Source: JANXUC01 sp043749225 (lineage in GTDB: Bacteria; Acidobacteriota; Terriglobia; Terriglobales; Acidobacteriaceae). From it: DNA of 64,000 nt. Both the position numbers and the translations under genes were made by a program. This document shows, piece after piece, positions 17,430 to 25,610 of this stretch. The notes under the pieces are model-generated. The model was not told where the DNA came from and did not search any database. It saw nothing but the letters and a program-made list of their open reading frames with translations. Location of the stretch: contig JAYVEP010000219.1 in the NCBI GenBank assembly GCA_043749225.1, positions 1-64,000 of the forward strand, read 5' to 3'. Numbering within the stretch: position 1 is the first letter of the stretch; each line of letters starts with the position of its first letter.

Positions 17430-18356
17430 CTACACCCCGATCACAGCCACCAATTCCTTCACCGCCTCGGCACTCTTATTCAGCGCCGCTTGTTCTTCAG
17501 CGGTCAGTTTGATCTGGATAATCTGCTCGATGCCCTTTGATCCCAGCTTTACGGGCACTCCAACGTAAAGGCCTTTGATGCCGTACTCGCCATCAAGATA
17601 CGCCGCGCAGGGAAGAATCTTCTTCTTGTCCTTGAGAATAGCTTCCACCATTTCAGTGGCTGCCGCAGAAGGTGCATAGAAGGCGCTGCCCGTCTTCAGA
17701 TACTTCACGATTTCCGCACCACCGTCGCGCGTGCGCTGAACGATCGCTGCCAGGCGTGCTGGCTCAATCAGTTCCGTGATCGGAATCCCCGCGACTGTCG
17801 AGTAACGCGGCAATGGAACCATAGTGTCGCCATGTCCGCCGAGTACGAACGCCGTCACGTTCTCCACGCTGACCTGTAACTCGTCGGCAATAAACGTCCG
17901 GAAGCGCGCAGAATCTAGCACGCCCGCCATGCCAATCACGCGATTGCGCGGGAAGCCGCTCAGCTTATAAGCCGTCTGCGCCATGGCATCCAGCGGATTC
18001 GAAACAATAATCAGAATGCAGTTCGGCGAGTACTTCACGACCTCCGTCACCACACTCTTCATGATGTTGTAATTCGTGTTGAGAAGATCGTCGCGGCTCA
18101 TGCCAGGCTTGCGCGGAATGCCAGCGGTGATGACGACGATGTCGGAATTCGCCGTGTCTTTATAGTCGTTGGTGCCGGTGATGTGAGAATCACGCTTCTC
18201 AATCGGCATCGCCTGCAGCAGGTCGAGACCCTTGCCCTGCGGTATGCCTTCCAGGATGTCGATCAAAACTACGTCCGCCAGCTCTTTCGAGGCAATCCAG
18301 TGAGCGGCGGTAGCGCCAACGTTGCCCGAACCTACTACGGAAACTTTATTGCGCAT
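17430..18356 (-). CDS. mdh: malate dehydrogenase
   Basis: 308 residues of the LDH-like MDH type: KVSVVGSGNVGATAAHW for NAD binding, Asp at the end of the second strand (VVLIDI), substrate-binding arginines in AGIPRKPGMSRDDLL, and catalytic His in VLGGHGDTMVPL. It interconverts malate and oxaloacetate. It is the last gene of a minus-strand run sdhC, sdhA, small membrane protein, mdh. Confidence 0.95.
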   Translation of the reverse strand: MRNKVSVVGSGNVGATAAHWIASKELADVVLIDILEGIPQGKGLDLLQAMPIEKRDSHITGTNDYKDTANSDIVVITAGIPRKPGMSRDDLLNTNYNIMKSVVTEVVKYSPNCILIIVSNPLDAMAQTAYKLSGFPRNRVIGMAGVLDSARFRTFIADELQVSVENVTAFVLGGHGDTMVPLPRYSTVAGIPITELIEPARLAAIVQRTRDGGAEIVKYLKTGSAFYAPSAAATEMVEAILKDKKKILPCAAYLDGEYGIKGLYVGVPVKLGSKGIEQIIQIKLTAEEQAALNKSAEAVKELVAVIGV

Positions 18357-18397
18357 TTAGAAGTCCTTTGTTTGGAGAATAGTCTCTATGCCTTAGC

Positions 18398-18646
18398 TCA
18401 ATCTTTGTTGGGGTTGAGCGCTTCGGGCATTGGCTCGACTGATTGTTGGTCGAAGCGCGCACGGAGCCGCATAAAACGCCCGACTGCCATCAAGAACACT
18501 CCAGTTGCTATTCCAATCCAAGTCCAGCCAAACCTACCCCTGAAGTATCCCAGCAGAATCACAAATACCAAATACCCAAACGAAACTACGACCGCCCATG
18601 CAGCTTCATTCACGGTGCATTTTGGTCCCAACAGCGATTCAAACAT
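18398..18646 (-). CDS. small two-helix membrane protein in the sdh-mdh operon
   Basis: 82 residues with two hydrophobic segments (about 16-34 and 42-58) joined by a short RGRFG loop and a charged C-terminal tail. It starts seven bases after the sdhA stop and is followed by mdh after 41 bases, so it probably belongs to that operon. Not recognised. It could be an SDH accessory or anchor protein, but the single SdhC subunit already looks complete, so function is open. Confidence 0.65.
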   Translation of the reverse strand: MFESLLGPKCTVNEAAWAVVVSFGYLVFVILLGYFRGRFGWTWIGIATGVFLMAVGRFMRLRARFDQQSVEPMPEALNPNKD

Positions 18647-18653
18647 AGGATTT

Positions 18654-20435
18654 CTACTTCACCGCGTCATACCGCCTCGGCCTAGGCGGCACCAGCGACA
18701 CATCGACGGCTTCAAACTCAAACTTCGGCTCGTCCGCATCCGGCGCAAAATATGCCTTCGTCGTCTTCATCCAATTCTTGTCGTCGCGCTCAGGGAAGTC
18801 TGGCTTGTAGTGCGCTCCGCGAGATTCATCCCGCATCCCAGCACCTTGAGCAATGACGCGCGCCAACTGCATCATGTTATAAAGCTGCCGCGCAAACACC
18901 ACGCTGGTATTCGCCCACTGTGTGCGATCACTCAGATTGATGTGATTCATGCGTTCCAGCAGTTCCACAATCTTGGCGTCGCTTTCCTGGCACTTCTTGT
19001 TGTAGCGGATGACGGTGCAATTCCGCGTCATCATCTCACCCAGTTCGCGCCACAGGCGGAAGGGATTTTCCGTGCCCTGATTATTCATCAGCCCGTTGTT
19101 CATCTCTTCCTGCCGCTTTTTCTCGGCGTCAAAAATACCGTTCGACGATTCGGACTTTTGCAATCCCTTGGCGTATTTCACTGCATTCGGACCAGCCAGG
19201 AATCCGCCGAAGATGCAAGACACCAGCGAATTCGCGCCCAGCCGATTTGCGCCATGATACTGATACTCAGCTTCGCCCGCCGCGAACACGCCCGGAATAT
19301 TCGTCATCTGGTTGAAATCCACCCACAGCCCACCCATGGTGTAATGCATACCTGGGAATATCTTCATGGGCACGTCGCGCGGATCGTCGCCTACGAATTT
19401 CTGGTAAATCTCCAGAATGCCTTCGAGTTTCTTGTCGAGAATCTTGCGGTCGATGTGAGTCAAGTCAAGGTAAACCATTGGTTGACCTTCAATCCCTAGG
19501 TCATTCTCGTACACGACTTTATGAATGGCACGCGTGGCCACATCGCGAGGCACTAAATTGCCGTATTTCGGATACCACTCTTCCAGGAAATACCAACGGT
19601 CGGTTTCCGGTATAGAGTTTGCCGAACGCTTGTCATCCTTCGAACGCGGAACCCAGACGCGCCCGCCTTCACCACGCGCCGATTCCGACATCAGGCGCAA
19701 TTTATCTTCGCCGGGAATCGCGGTAGGGTGGACTTGGATGAATTCGCCGTTCGCGTAATATGCGCCCTGTTGATAGATCGCCGATTGCGCAGAACCCGTG
19801 CAAACAACAGAGTTCGTCGACTTCCCAAAAATTGCGCCAATGCCGCCGGTTGCCAGAATAATCGCGTCGGAGGGGAAGGTCTTTACTTCCATACTGCGCA
19901 AGTTCATCGCGCAGATACCACGGCACACACGTTTGCTATCCAGAACAGCGGAAAGAAATTCCCAGCTTTCGTACTTCTTAACCTTGCCTTCGGATTCGTA
20001 GCGCCGAACCTGTTCGTCCAGCGCGTAAAGAAGTTGCTGCCCGGTGGTAGCTCCCGCAAAAGCGGTGCGGTTATAAAGAGTGCCTCCAAAGCGGCGGAAA
20101 TCCAGCAGACCTTCCGGCGTGCGATTGAAGGGAACACCCATGCGGTCCAGCAAATCGATGATGCCCGGCGCCGCATCGCACATATTTTTTACGGGCGTTT
20201 GATTGGCGAGAAAATCTCCGCCGTAAACCGTGTCGTCCAGGTGAATCGCAGTGGAGTCGCCTTCACCTTTTAGATTCTTCGCTGCGTTAATCCCGCCCTG
20301 CGCGCAGACGGAATGCGAGCGCTTTACGGGCACGATGGAGAAGAGATCCACTTCGCCGCCCATTTCGGCGATTTTAATGACGGCCGACAATCCTGCCAGC
20401 CCGCCACCCACTACGATAATTCTAGGATTTGCCAT
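18654..20435 (-). CDS. sdhA: succinate dehydrogenase flavoprotein subunit
   Basis: 593 residues. The FAD dinucleotide fold (IIVVGGGLAGLSAVIKIAEMGGEV), the FAD-linking histidine region (KRSHSVCAQGGINAA), the catalytic HPTAIPG block and the substrate arginine in RGEGGRVWVPRSKDDKR are present, as is GGLWVDFNQMTNIPGVFAAGEAEYQYHGANRLGANSL further on. It oxidises succinate to fumarate. It follows sdhC by 41 bases; the iron-sulfur subunit gene is elsewhere, at 12531. Confidence 0.95.
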   Translation of the reverse strand: MANPRIIVVGGGLAGLSAVIKIAEMGGEVDLFSIVPVKRSHSVCAQGGINAAKNLKGEGDSTAIHLDDTVYGGDFLANQTPVKNMCDAAPGIIDLLDRMGVPFNRTPEGLLDFRRFGGTLYNRTAFAGATTGQQLLYALDEQVRRYESEGKVKKYESWEFLSAVLDSKRVCRGICAMNLRSMEVKTFPSDAIILATGGIGAIFGKSTNSVVCTGSAQSAIYQQGAYYANGEFIQVHPTAIPGEDKLRLMSESARGEGGRVWVPRSKDDKRSANSIPETDRWYFLEEWYPKYGNLVPRDVATRAIHKVVYENDLGIEGQPMVYLDLTHIDRKILDKKLEGILEIYQKFVGDDPRDVPMKIFPGMHYTMGGLWVDFNQMTNIPGVFAAGEAEYQYHGANRLGANSLVSCIFGGFLAGPNAVKYAKGLQKSESSNGIFDAEKKRQEEMNNGLMNNQGTENPFRLWRELGEMMTRNCTVIRYNKKCQESDAKIVELLERMNHINLSDRTQWANTSVVFARQLYNMMQLARVIAQGAGMRDESRGAHYKPDFPERDDKNWMKTTKAYFAPDADEPKFEFEAVDVSLVPPRPRRYDAVK

Positions 20436-20476
20436 GCTTGCGTGACGCTCCTCGTTCTAATACCTAAACTAATCGA

Positions 20477-21235
20477 TTACTCAGCGACGGGTGGTTTCGC
20501 ATTCTCAATCTGGTCGCCACCAGCCGCGTCGGTCGCCTGCTGCTCATAGCGCGCCCGCATGGTGTACAAACTGGCCAGTCCAACGCCGCTCATCAAAAAG
20601 AAGAATGCCAGACAGACGGCCAGAAAGCGCTTCTGAGCCTTCTCGCCGGAGACGATGCCCCACTTCGCCGTGAACAGCCACAATCCATAAGCAAAGTGCC
20701 ACGAGGCCGCGACCAGTCCAATCACATAAAACAGTAGCAGTGGCGCTGAGAACAATTCCGCCTGCACCTTGCCGAAAGACGCGCCAGGATGGGCATGCAG
20801 GTCGATACCAGAAAATCGCAACGTGTAAGTGTGAAACGCGATATAGGCGAAGGCGATGCCACCAGTCCAGCGTTGCGCGGTGTACATCCAGTTGCCAGTC
20901 CAAGGATAGCTGATCAGGTTCGACTCGCCGCGATACCAGATGTAGAAACCGTACAAAGCGTGAAAGAGAATCGGCAGCCAGATGCCAAAAAGTTCTAATA
21001 GAGGAACCATCGGTAGGCTCGCCAAAAATCGCACTTGGTGGGCATAGGCGGTAGGCCCATTCAAGATCGAAGAATTCGAGATCAGAATATGTTCAATCAG
21101 GAATGCGCCGACGGGGACGATGCCACTCAGGGAATGCAGGCGGCGCAATAAAAAGCTGGTGCCCTGTCCGGCGCGAAGTGGAGCCACTCCGGAGACTGCC
21201 GCACGACCGGGCGCCGTCGAAACGCTAGTTGCCAA
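20477..21235 (-). CDS. sdhC: succinate dehydrogenase cytochrome b subunit, Bacillus type
   Basis: Five membrane helices and conserved histidines (RRLHSLSG, IEHIL, LFHALYG, AFHTYTLRF, SWHFAYGLWLF) identify the five-helix, di-haem type B subunit that serves as the only anchor for SdhAB. I place the start at a TTG (21235) because AAGGAG lies seven bases upstream; an ATG 17 codons earlier has no proper ribosome site. The tail after the last helix is charged. First gene of the sdhC-sdhA-mdh run. Confidence 0.9.
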   Translation of the reverse strand: MATSVSTAPGRAAVSGVAPLRAGQGTSFLLRRLHSLSGIVPVGAFLIEHILISNSSILNGPTAYAHQVRFLASLPMVPLLELFGIWLPILFHALYGFYIWYRGESNLISYPWTGNWMYTAQRWTGGIAFAYIAFHTYTLRFSGIDLHAHPGASFGKVQAELFSAPLLLFYVIGLVAASWHFAYGLWLFTAKWGIVSGEKAQKRFLAVCLAFFFLMSGVGLASLYTMRARYEQQATDAAGGDQIENAKPPVAE

Positions 21236-21315
21236 TGGAGTTCTCCTTGCGAGCTCAACCCTTGCGGATGCAAAGCATGTGAGCATAACCTTTCATTATC
21301 TTTTTGAGAAGGGAA

Positions 21316-21534
21316 CTAAGTCAAGGAAGGCATGCGCTTCTTGCGCCGTTCAGTTTTGTAATCGTAGGACGGATCGAAGTCCACCGTACCGAACAACTGT
21401 AAGATTTCCAGCTGTCTCCGTCGTTGTACGTATTCTGTGAGTGCGGCGACGGCGGCCTGTTTTTTCGTGCGATGTTTCCCAATCCGCCGAGCTGTTTCCA
21501 ACAGGACATGGTCGAGAGAGACGTTCGTCAGCAT
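21316..21534 (-). CDS. VapB-like antitoxin without a toxin partner
   Basis: 72 residues from the methionine MLTNVSLD. The pattern fits VapB-type antitoxins with a ribbon-helix-helix N-terminus (VSLDHVLLETARRIGKHRTKKQAAVAALTEYV) and the common C-terminal RRRQLEILQLFGTVDFDPSYDYK. A vapC (PIN-domain) gene normally follows; none is present, as sdhC begins 81 bases downstream. It may act on a distant toxin or be a relic. Confidence 0.75.
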   Translation of the reverse strand: MLTNVSLDHVLLETARRIGKHRTKKQAAVAALTEYVQRRRQLEILQLFGTVDFDPSYDYKTERRKKRMPSLT

Positions 21535-21581
21535 GGGTAAAGCATTACACATCGCGAACTGCGCAGCAAAGAACGAAAGCG

Positions 21582-21986
21582 CTAGTCGGTGATAATCCCG
21601 GCATTCGGCTCTAAACTGGCAGTCTCCATCAGCGGCGCTGCCCGATACATCGATTCCGGAATCTGTGCCAACGTCGATTTATGCACCTGCTGCCGGAGCC
21701 CATAGAAGCGCTGGAAGCTCATGATCAGCGGCCGCCATTTATCGGGATCAATGCGATGACCCTCGCCATCGGCCAAAATACTCTCGTCCACGTGGACGCG
21801 TTCGATCTTGACTTCAAAGCAAATCAGCTTTCCCTTGGTCGCCGGATCGTTTTCGGCAATGCCATGGAAGACTTCCACCTTTGCTTCCAACTGCACGGCA
21901 CACTCGGCAACACGAGGAGCAGCCACGGTTTCGGACTCCACCCGAGTCAGTCCAGCAAATCCGAATTTCTCCCGCTCGTGCCGATA
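21582..21986 (-). pseudogene. flavin reductase family protein, 5'-truncated
   Basis: The C-terminal half of an FMN-binding split-barrel flavin reductase (KFGFAGLT, PRVAECAVQLEAKV, GKLICFEVKIERVHVD, RIDPDKWRPLIMSFQRFYGL). The recognisable sequence runs back to about 21986 without any start codon before the last 120 codons, and upstream of that the strand is occupied by rdgB, which ends at 22000. The N-terminal half with the FMN phosphate site is absent. Probably a deletion remnant. Confidence 0.75.
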
Positions 21987-21999
21987 GCCCTTGCGAACT

Positions 22000-22623
22000 T
22001 TATGTGATTCGTTCCGCGCCTTTCAGCCACTCCAGAAACTTGCGAAAGGCTGCACCGCGGTGGCTTACGCCGGCTTTTTCTTCCGGTGTCAATTCAGCAA
22101 ACGCTTTATTCAAGGCCGGAAAGAAGAACAACGGGTCATAGCCAAATCCATGTGAACCTTTGGGAGCATCCAGCAGAACGCCATGCGCTTCGCCGGAAAA
22201 TACCGCCAGGGTCTTTCCATCGCGTGCGGCCGCCAGAACGCATACAAACTGCGCAGCCCGTTTCTCACATGGAATCCCGGCAAGCTCCCGCAGCAGACGC
22301 GCGTTATTCGCCTCGTCGGAAGAATTCCCTTCAACATCCGTTCCAAGATTGGCATAGCGTGCCGAATAGACACCGGGTGCTCCCAGCAGCGCATCCGCGG
22401 CCAACCCAGAATCATCTGCAAGAACGATTTCCCCGGGAGCATGGGCGCTATACTCCTCAGCCTTCTTCCGAGCGTTGGCCTCAAACGTAAGGCCATCCTC
22501 GACTACTTCGGACAATCCTCCAAAATTGGGAATGCCCGCGATTTCGACGGAATACGCCGCTGCAGCGCCAGCAAAGTCGCGCAGCTTGCCACCATTAGAT
22601 GTTGCGATGAGAACGCGTTGCAT
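22000..22623 (-). CDS. rdgB: non-canonical purine NTP pyrophosphatase (RdgB/HAM1)
   Basis: 207 residues. Removes dITP and XTP from the nucleotide pool. Motifs LIATSNGGKLRDF, TFEANARKKAEEYS, LADDSGLAADALLGAPGVYSARYA and GSHGFGYDPLFFFP..NKAFAELTPEEKAGVSHRGAA are complete. The alanine-rich stretch near residue 20 is usual. Its stop overlaps the edge of the flavin-reductase remnant. Confidence 0.95.
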   Translation of the reverse strand: MQRVLIATSNGGKLRDFAGAAAAYSVEIAGIPNFGGLSEVVEDGLTFEANARKKAEEYSAHAPGEIVLADDSGLAADALLGAPGVYSARYANLGTDVEGNSSDEANNARLLRELAGIPCEKRAAQFVCVLAAARDGKTLAVFSGEAHGVLLDAPKGSHGFGYDPLFFFPALNKAFAELTPEEKAGVSHRGAAFRKFLEWLKGAERIT

Positions 22624-22670
22624 GAACTTGTCTTGAGAGCCTGTTCCTAAAATGCAAAGCTTAAGATACG

Positions 22671-22698
22671 AAGGCCGGAGCGGTTGCCCCGGCCCTCA
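22671..22698 (-). terminator. possible hairpin after the usp gene
   Basis: Stem GGCCGG / CCGGCC with a ten-base loop lies between the usp stop and the rdgB start on the minus strand. There is no convincing T-run, so it is only a weak candidate. Confidence 0.35.
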
Positions 22699-22737
22699 TC
22701 AAGACAGCATAGCAAAGTGATTCAAGTGGCGCGCAAC

Positions 22738-23625
22738 CTAGCCACGTACAGTCAGCACCGGACACACAGCTTGCCCTATCACCTCGGAGACAATCGCCCA
22801 AGGCAAGTGAGAAACCGCTCGCGGATGCGTGCTGCGCTGCACACCCATCACAACCAAATCCGCGCTGTGGCGTTTCGCTGCCGCAACAATGCCCTCAGTT
22901 GGAAATTCGAAGCGAACTTCGAATTCCGGCGTGCACCAAGCCATAGCCTCAGTCGGGATCAGCTTCATCAATTTATTCACAGCCGCCCCCCGCACAACCT
23001 CCTGCTCGCTCAACGGAGCCAGCGGAATCATATGCAGAAGCGTGAGTTGCGCCTGCGTTTCCTCGGCAAACGACAGCGCACAGGGTAGCGCCGCCAGCGA
23101 AGCCCCGGAGAAATCCGTCGCAAACAGAATGCGACGAAATTCAGGAGTTTTCAGTTCATCGTGCGGGACCCTGGGGCCCACACACAGAACTGGGCACGAA
23201 GCGCGACGATAGATCTCCTCCGCCACCGAACCCATCGCCAATTTGCTTAGACCAGTACGCCCGTGCGTACCAAGAATGATCAAGTCGATCAAATACTTGT
23301 TTGTCATTTCGGAGATCACATCCCAGAGCGGCCCCTGTTTCAGCAAAACCTGGTGCGGAATGTCCTTGATTTCATCCAACGTCGCCAATTTAGCCAGGCT
23401 TTCTTCGGCGCTGCGCCAAGCGTAGTCAAGAGTGACAGGAAACGGTTCCATAGGCAGCCCATGATAGGGCTCCGGAGGAACCACGTGTGCCGGATACAGC
23501 GTCGCTCCATAGTGCCGCGCAATCGCCTCGGCATAAGGCAGCGCAGCTGCCGAAGAAGCGGAAAAGTCCGTTGGAAACAGAATGTTACTGAACTTGACTC
23601 GAGTATTGGTCAGGGTGGCTTGCAT
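22738..23625 (-). CDS. tandem universal stress protein
   Basis: 295 residues formed by two UspA domains, residues 11-145 and 153-294. The ATP-binding G-x2-G-x9-G(S/T) motif is present in the first (GTHGRTGLSKLAMGSVAEEI) but altered in the second (MGVQRSTHPRAVSHLPWAIVSEVI), so only the first is likely to bind ATP. GGAGG precedes the ATG. A perfect CRP-type palindrome lies 68 bases upstream, suggesting control by a CRP/FNR regulator. Confidence 0.9.
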   Translation of the reverse strand: MQATLTNTRVKFSNILFPTDFSASSAAALPYAEAIARHYGATLYPAHVVPPEPYHGLPMEPFPVTLDYAWRSAEESLAKLATLDEIKDIPHQVLLKQGPLWDVISEMTNKYLIDLIILGTHGRTGLSKLAMGSVAEEIYRRASCPVLCVGPRVPHDELKTPEFRRILFATDFSGASLAALPCALSFAEETQAQLTLLHMIPLAPLSEQEVVRGAAVNKLMKLIPTEAMAWCTPEFEVRFEFPTEGIVAAAKRHSADLVVMGVQRSTHPRAVSHLPWAIVSEVIGQAVCPVLTVRG

Positions 23626-23692
23626 GGAAGAACCTCCTTTGTCTGCCTTGGCTTGAATCTGATACTAGAGTGCCGCAGGAGGGAAAAAAGCG

Positions 23693-23708
23693 CTGTGATG
23701 TGGATCAC
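23693..23708. promoter_or_regulatory. CRP/FNR-type binding site upstream of usp
   Basis: TGTGA-N6-TCACA is an exact match to the CRP-family consensus, with an additional T/A pair inside (TGTGATGTGGATCACA). It lies 68 bases before the usp ATG. The rest of the 23626-23912 gap holds only a hairpin (CGTCCCAGG / CCTGGACG at 23821-23842), probably at the end of the PilZ gene transcript. Confidence 0.7.
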
Positions 23709-23912
23709 AGGCGCTTGTGAGCGTGTGCTGTGGAAAAACAGGGCTTTTAGGGCGAAATTTATCGTCCTGCAACCCTGCCGCAACCTTCCCGCAACATGAC
23801 CAGCTTGTGAGATACGAGGACGTCCCAGGTTTTTCCTGGACGTTAACCTGGGCGGAGCAACGACACGGACAAAGGTGCGCGGAAGGTATCTGAGTAACAG
23901 TCCGAGAATGTT

Positions 23913-25070
23913 CTACGCGTTCGCGGCTTCGGCGGTTTCTTCTTCAGCTTGCGAGGCCGCCCCGCGCTGGTTCTGCAGTTCGCTCAGGAAATCAGCCTGC
24001 CTCATGCCAGTTTCGTGTTGTAGCAGATGCAGGAGCGCATCCTCTGGCTCGTCTTCGCCCTCGGGAATGACTGGATCCAAAGGAACAATCTCGCGCGGGC
24101 TCGCACGCAGCTCCGGCGCTACGCCAGCTTGAGAAACCAGAAAGTTCAGGAAGCCGGAGACGGCGGTTCTGTGTTCTTCCGTGTCGGCTAGAAATTCGAT
24201 GCCCATTCCGTAGGCTGGATGCAGCACGCGAACCCAACCTTGAGCGGCCGCAAAAGTTCCGCGAGCTTGCAGGATCAGGTCCAGACGCGTTCCAATCGGG
24301 AACGGAGATTCTGATTCCACGTAGCATCCACCCAGACTCAAGTCTGTGAGTTTGCACTGTACGCCGGAGGCCGCACAGTCTTCCGGAGAATCCTGCGGAG
24401 CGGAATTCAACCATGTAACCAGCGACCGGTGCGCGTCCTCAGAAAGATTTTCGAAGCGTACACCCGTTTCTCCCGTGGAACGGGTCCAGGCCACTACGCC
24501 GGAGCCTGCGACAGGTACGGTGCGCTCGGGCAGCTCAAATTGGAACTTCAATTCGGTAAAATTCGTGACCGGGCGCGAAATCAGAACGTCCATACCCGTC
24601 CCGCTGATATCCAGAAGGATGCCTTCAACATTCTCCTCGCCAGCCCAGCCCAGGTTGACGGGAAGCTGAATTGGTACACGCGTCGTTCTGCGACGCTCAC
24701 GGCTGTTCAAGCTGCGGGTGGCGATCAGCACCGAGCGCAGCTGCGACATGGAAACTGGCTTGTAAATGATGAAGTTGGCGCCCAAACGCAACGCCGCCGC
24801 CCGCTCCGATTCATCCTGCAACAGAAACACGGAGAGCAGGGAAGGCCCGCCTGCCGCCGGGCGCAACGTTTCTAACAGCGTCACGGCGTCGGCATCGGCG
24901 AAATCCGCGAAAATCAGTTCAGGAGCCTGATCCGGCAGGCCAACAATGGCATTGCTGGCGTCCGGGACGCGGGCCACCTCAACGCCTTCGCTGCGCAGCA
25001 GGCTTGTGAGCGTATCTACGGCCACCGTGTCCCGCACCACCAGCAGCGCTCGCGTATTCATCATGACCAT
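23913..25070 (-). CDS. receiver-like / double PilZ domain protein
   Basis: 385 residues. Residues 5-120 have a response-regulator-like fold ending in the conserved Lys of FIIYKPVSMSQLR, though the acidic pocket is poorly conserved. A PilZ domain follows (RERRRTTRVPIQL, then DISGTGMDVLI), with both c-di-GMP motifs. A second PilZ-like domain (TDLSLGGCYVE near 255) keeps the D-x-S-x-x-G motif but not an obvious RxxxR. The last 50 residues are acidic. It may link a signal input to c-di-GMP. AAGGGA six bases before ATG fixes the start. Confidence 0.8.
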   Translation of the reverse strand: MVMMNTRALLVVRDTVAVDTLTSLLRSEGVEVARVPDASNAIVGLPDQAPELIFADFADADAVTLLETLRPAAGGPSLLSVFLLQDESERAAALRLGANFIIYKPVSMSQLRSVLIATRSLNSRERRRTTRVPIQLPVNLGWAGEENVEGILLDISGTGMDVLISRPVTNFTELKFQFELPERTVPVAGSGVVAWTRSTGETGVRFENLSEDAHRSLVTWLNSAPQDSPEDCAASGVQCKLTDLSLGGCYVESESPFPIGTRLDLILQARGTFAAAQGWVRVLHPAYGMGIEFLADTEEHRTAVSGFLNFLVSQAGVAPELRASPREIVPLDPVIPEGEDEPEDALLHLLQHETGMRQADFLSELQNQRGAASQAEEETAEAANA

Positions 25071-25115
25071 CGCATGTCCCTTGCTTGCGATTACTTAGTG
25101 TCGGCGCAGGACTGC

Positions 25116-25391
25116 TTAAGGCCAGCGCGGCACTGTGGTGCGTGCGGCTGCAGGCTTCGGGCTCTGCGGAGGAGCGGAGGATGCCGAGGCTCCGGCGGCC
25201 GCGCTCCTGGCCATCGGTGGCGTTGACGCCTCTCCTAAATTGCCCAACTTGGCGTCGCTATCGTGCGAATCTTCCAGCAACGGCGCGACCGCGCGCAAAG
25301 TTTCCGCGGCGCTCTGCAGTGCTTCGATCTGTCGGCCTAATTCTGCATGCTGCGCCTGCTTGCGGCGCAATACTTCATGAATGTCTTGCAT
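25116..25391 (-). CDS. small coiled-coil protein, unknown
   Basis: 91 residues: an N-terminal amphipathic helix (VLRRKQAQHAELGRQIEALQSAAETLRAVAPLL) followed by an Ala/Ser/Pro-rich tail. Small proteins with this kind of N-terminus occur in acidobacterial genomes. It lies 45 bases upstream of the PilZ gene on the same strand, so cotranscription is likely. No strong ribosome site. Confidence 0.55.
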   Translation of the reverse strand: MQDIHEVLRRKQAQHAELGRQIEALQSAAETLRAVAPLLEDSHDSDAKLGNLGEASTPPMARSAAAGASASSAPPQSPKPAAARTTVPRWP

Positions 25392-25516
25392 GATGGACCC
25401 CCATCCACGAATCTAGGGTGAGCGGCGGTCGGGGTCAATTCCGAAACCGTGCAGGAGCGTTACGTCGGTAATTGGGGACGCTCTGAAATAAGCTAGGAGG
25501 CGGATTCGTAGCTCCA

Positions 25517-25553
25517 TGAAAAACAAGGGCTCCGTCGTTGGACGGAGCCCTTG
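25517..25553 (-). terminator. rho-independent terminator of the PEP-CTERM gene
   Basis: Perfect 13-bp stem CAAGGGCTCCGTC / GACGGAGCCCTTG with loop GTTG, followed on the minus strand by TTTTT. It lies 58 bases past the stop of the PEP-CTERM gene. Confidence 0.9.
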
Positions 25554-25610
25554 GAGAGAAGAGAAGAAGTAACCGTGTTCCCACTGGCGTAGGGTGGAAC
25601 CAAGGTAGAA

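Noticed and set aside
18183..19499. 438-codon ORF antisense to sdhA
   Set aside because: It lies opposite a complete sdhA and mdh start with full family motifs; the translation shows no domain and is a shadow of GC-rich codon use.
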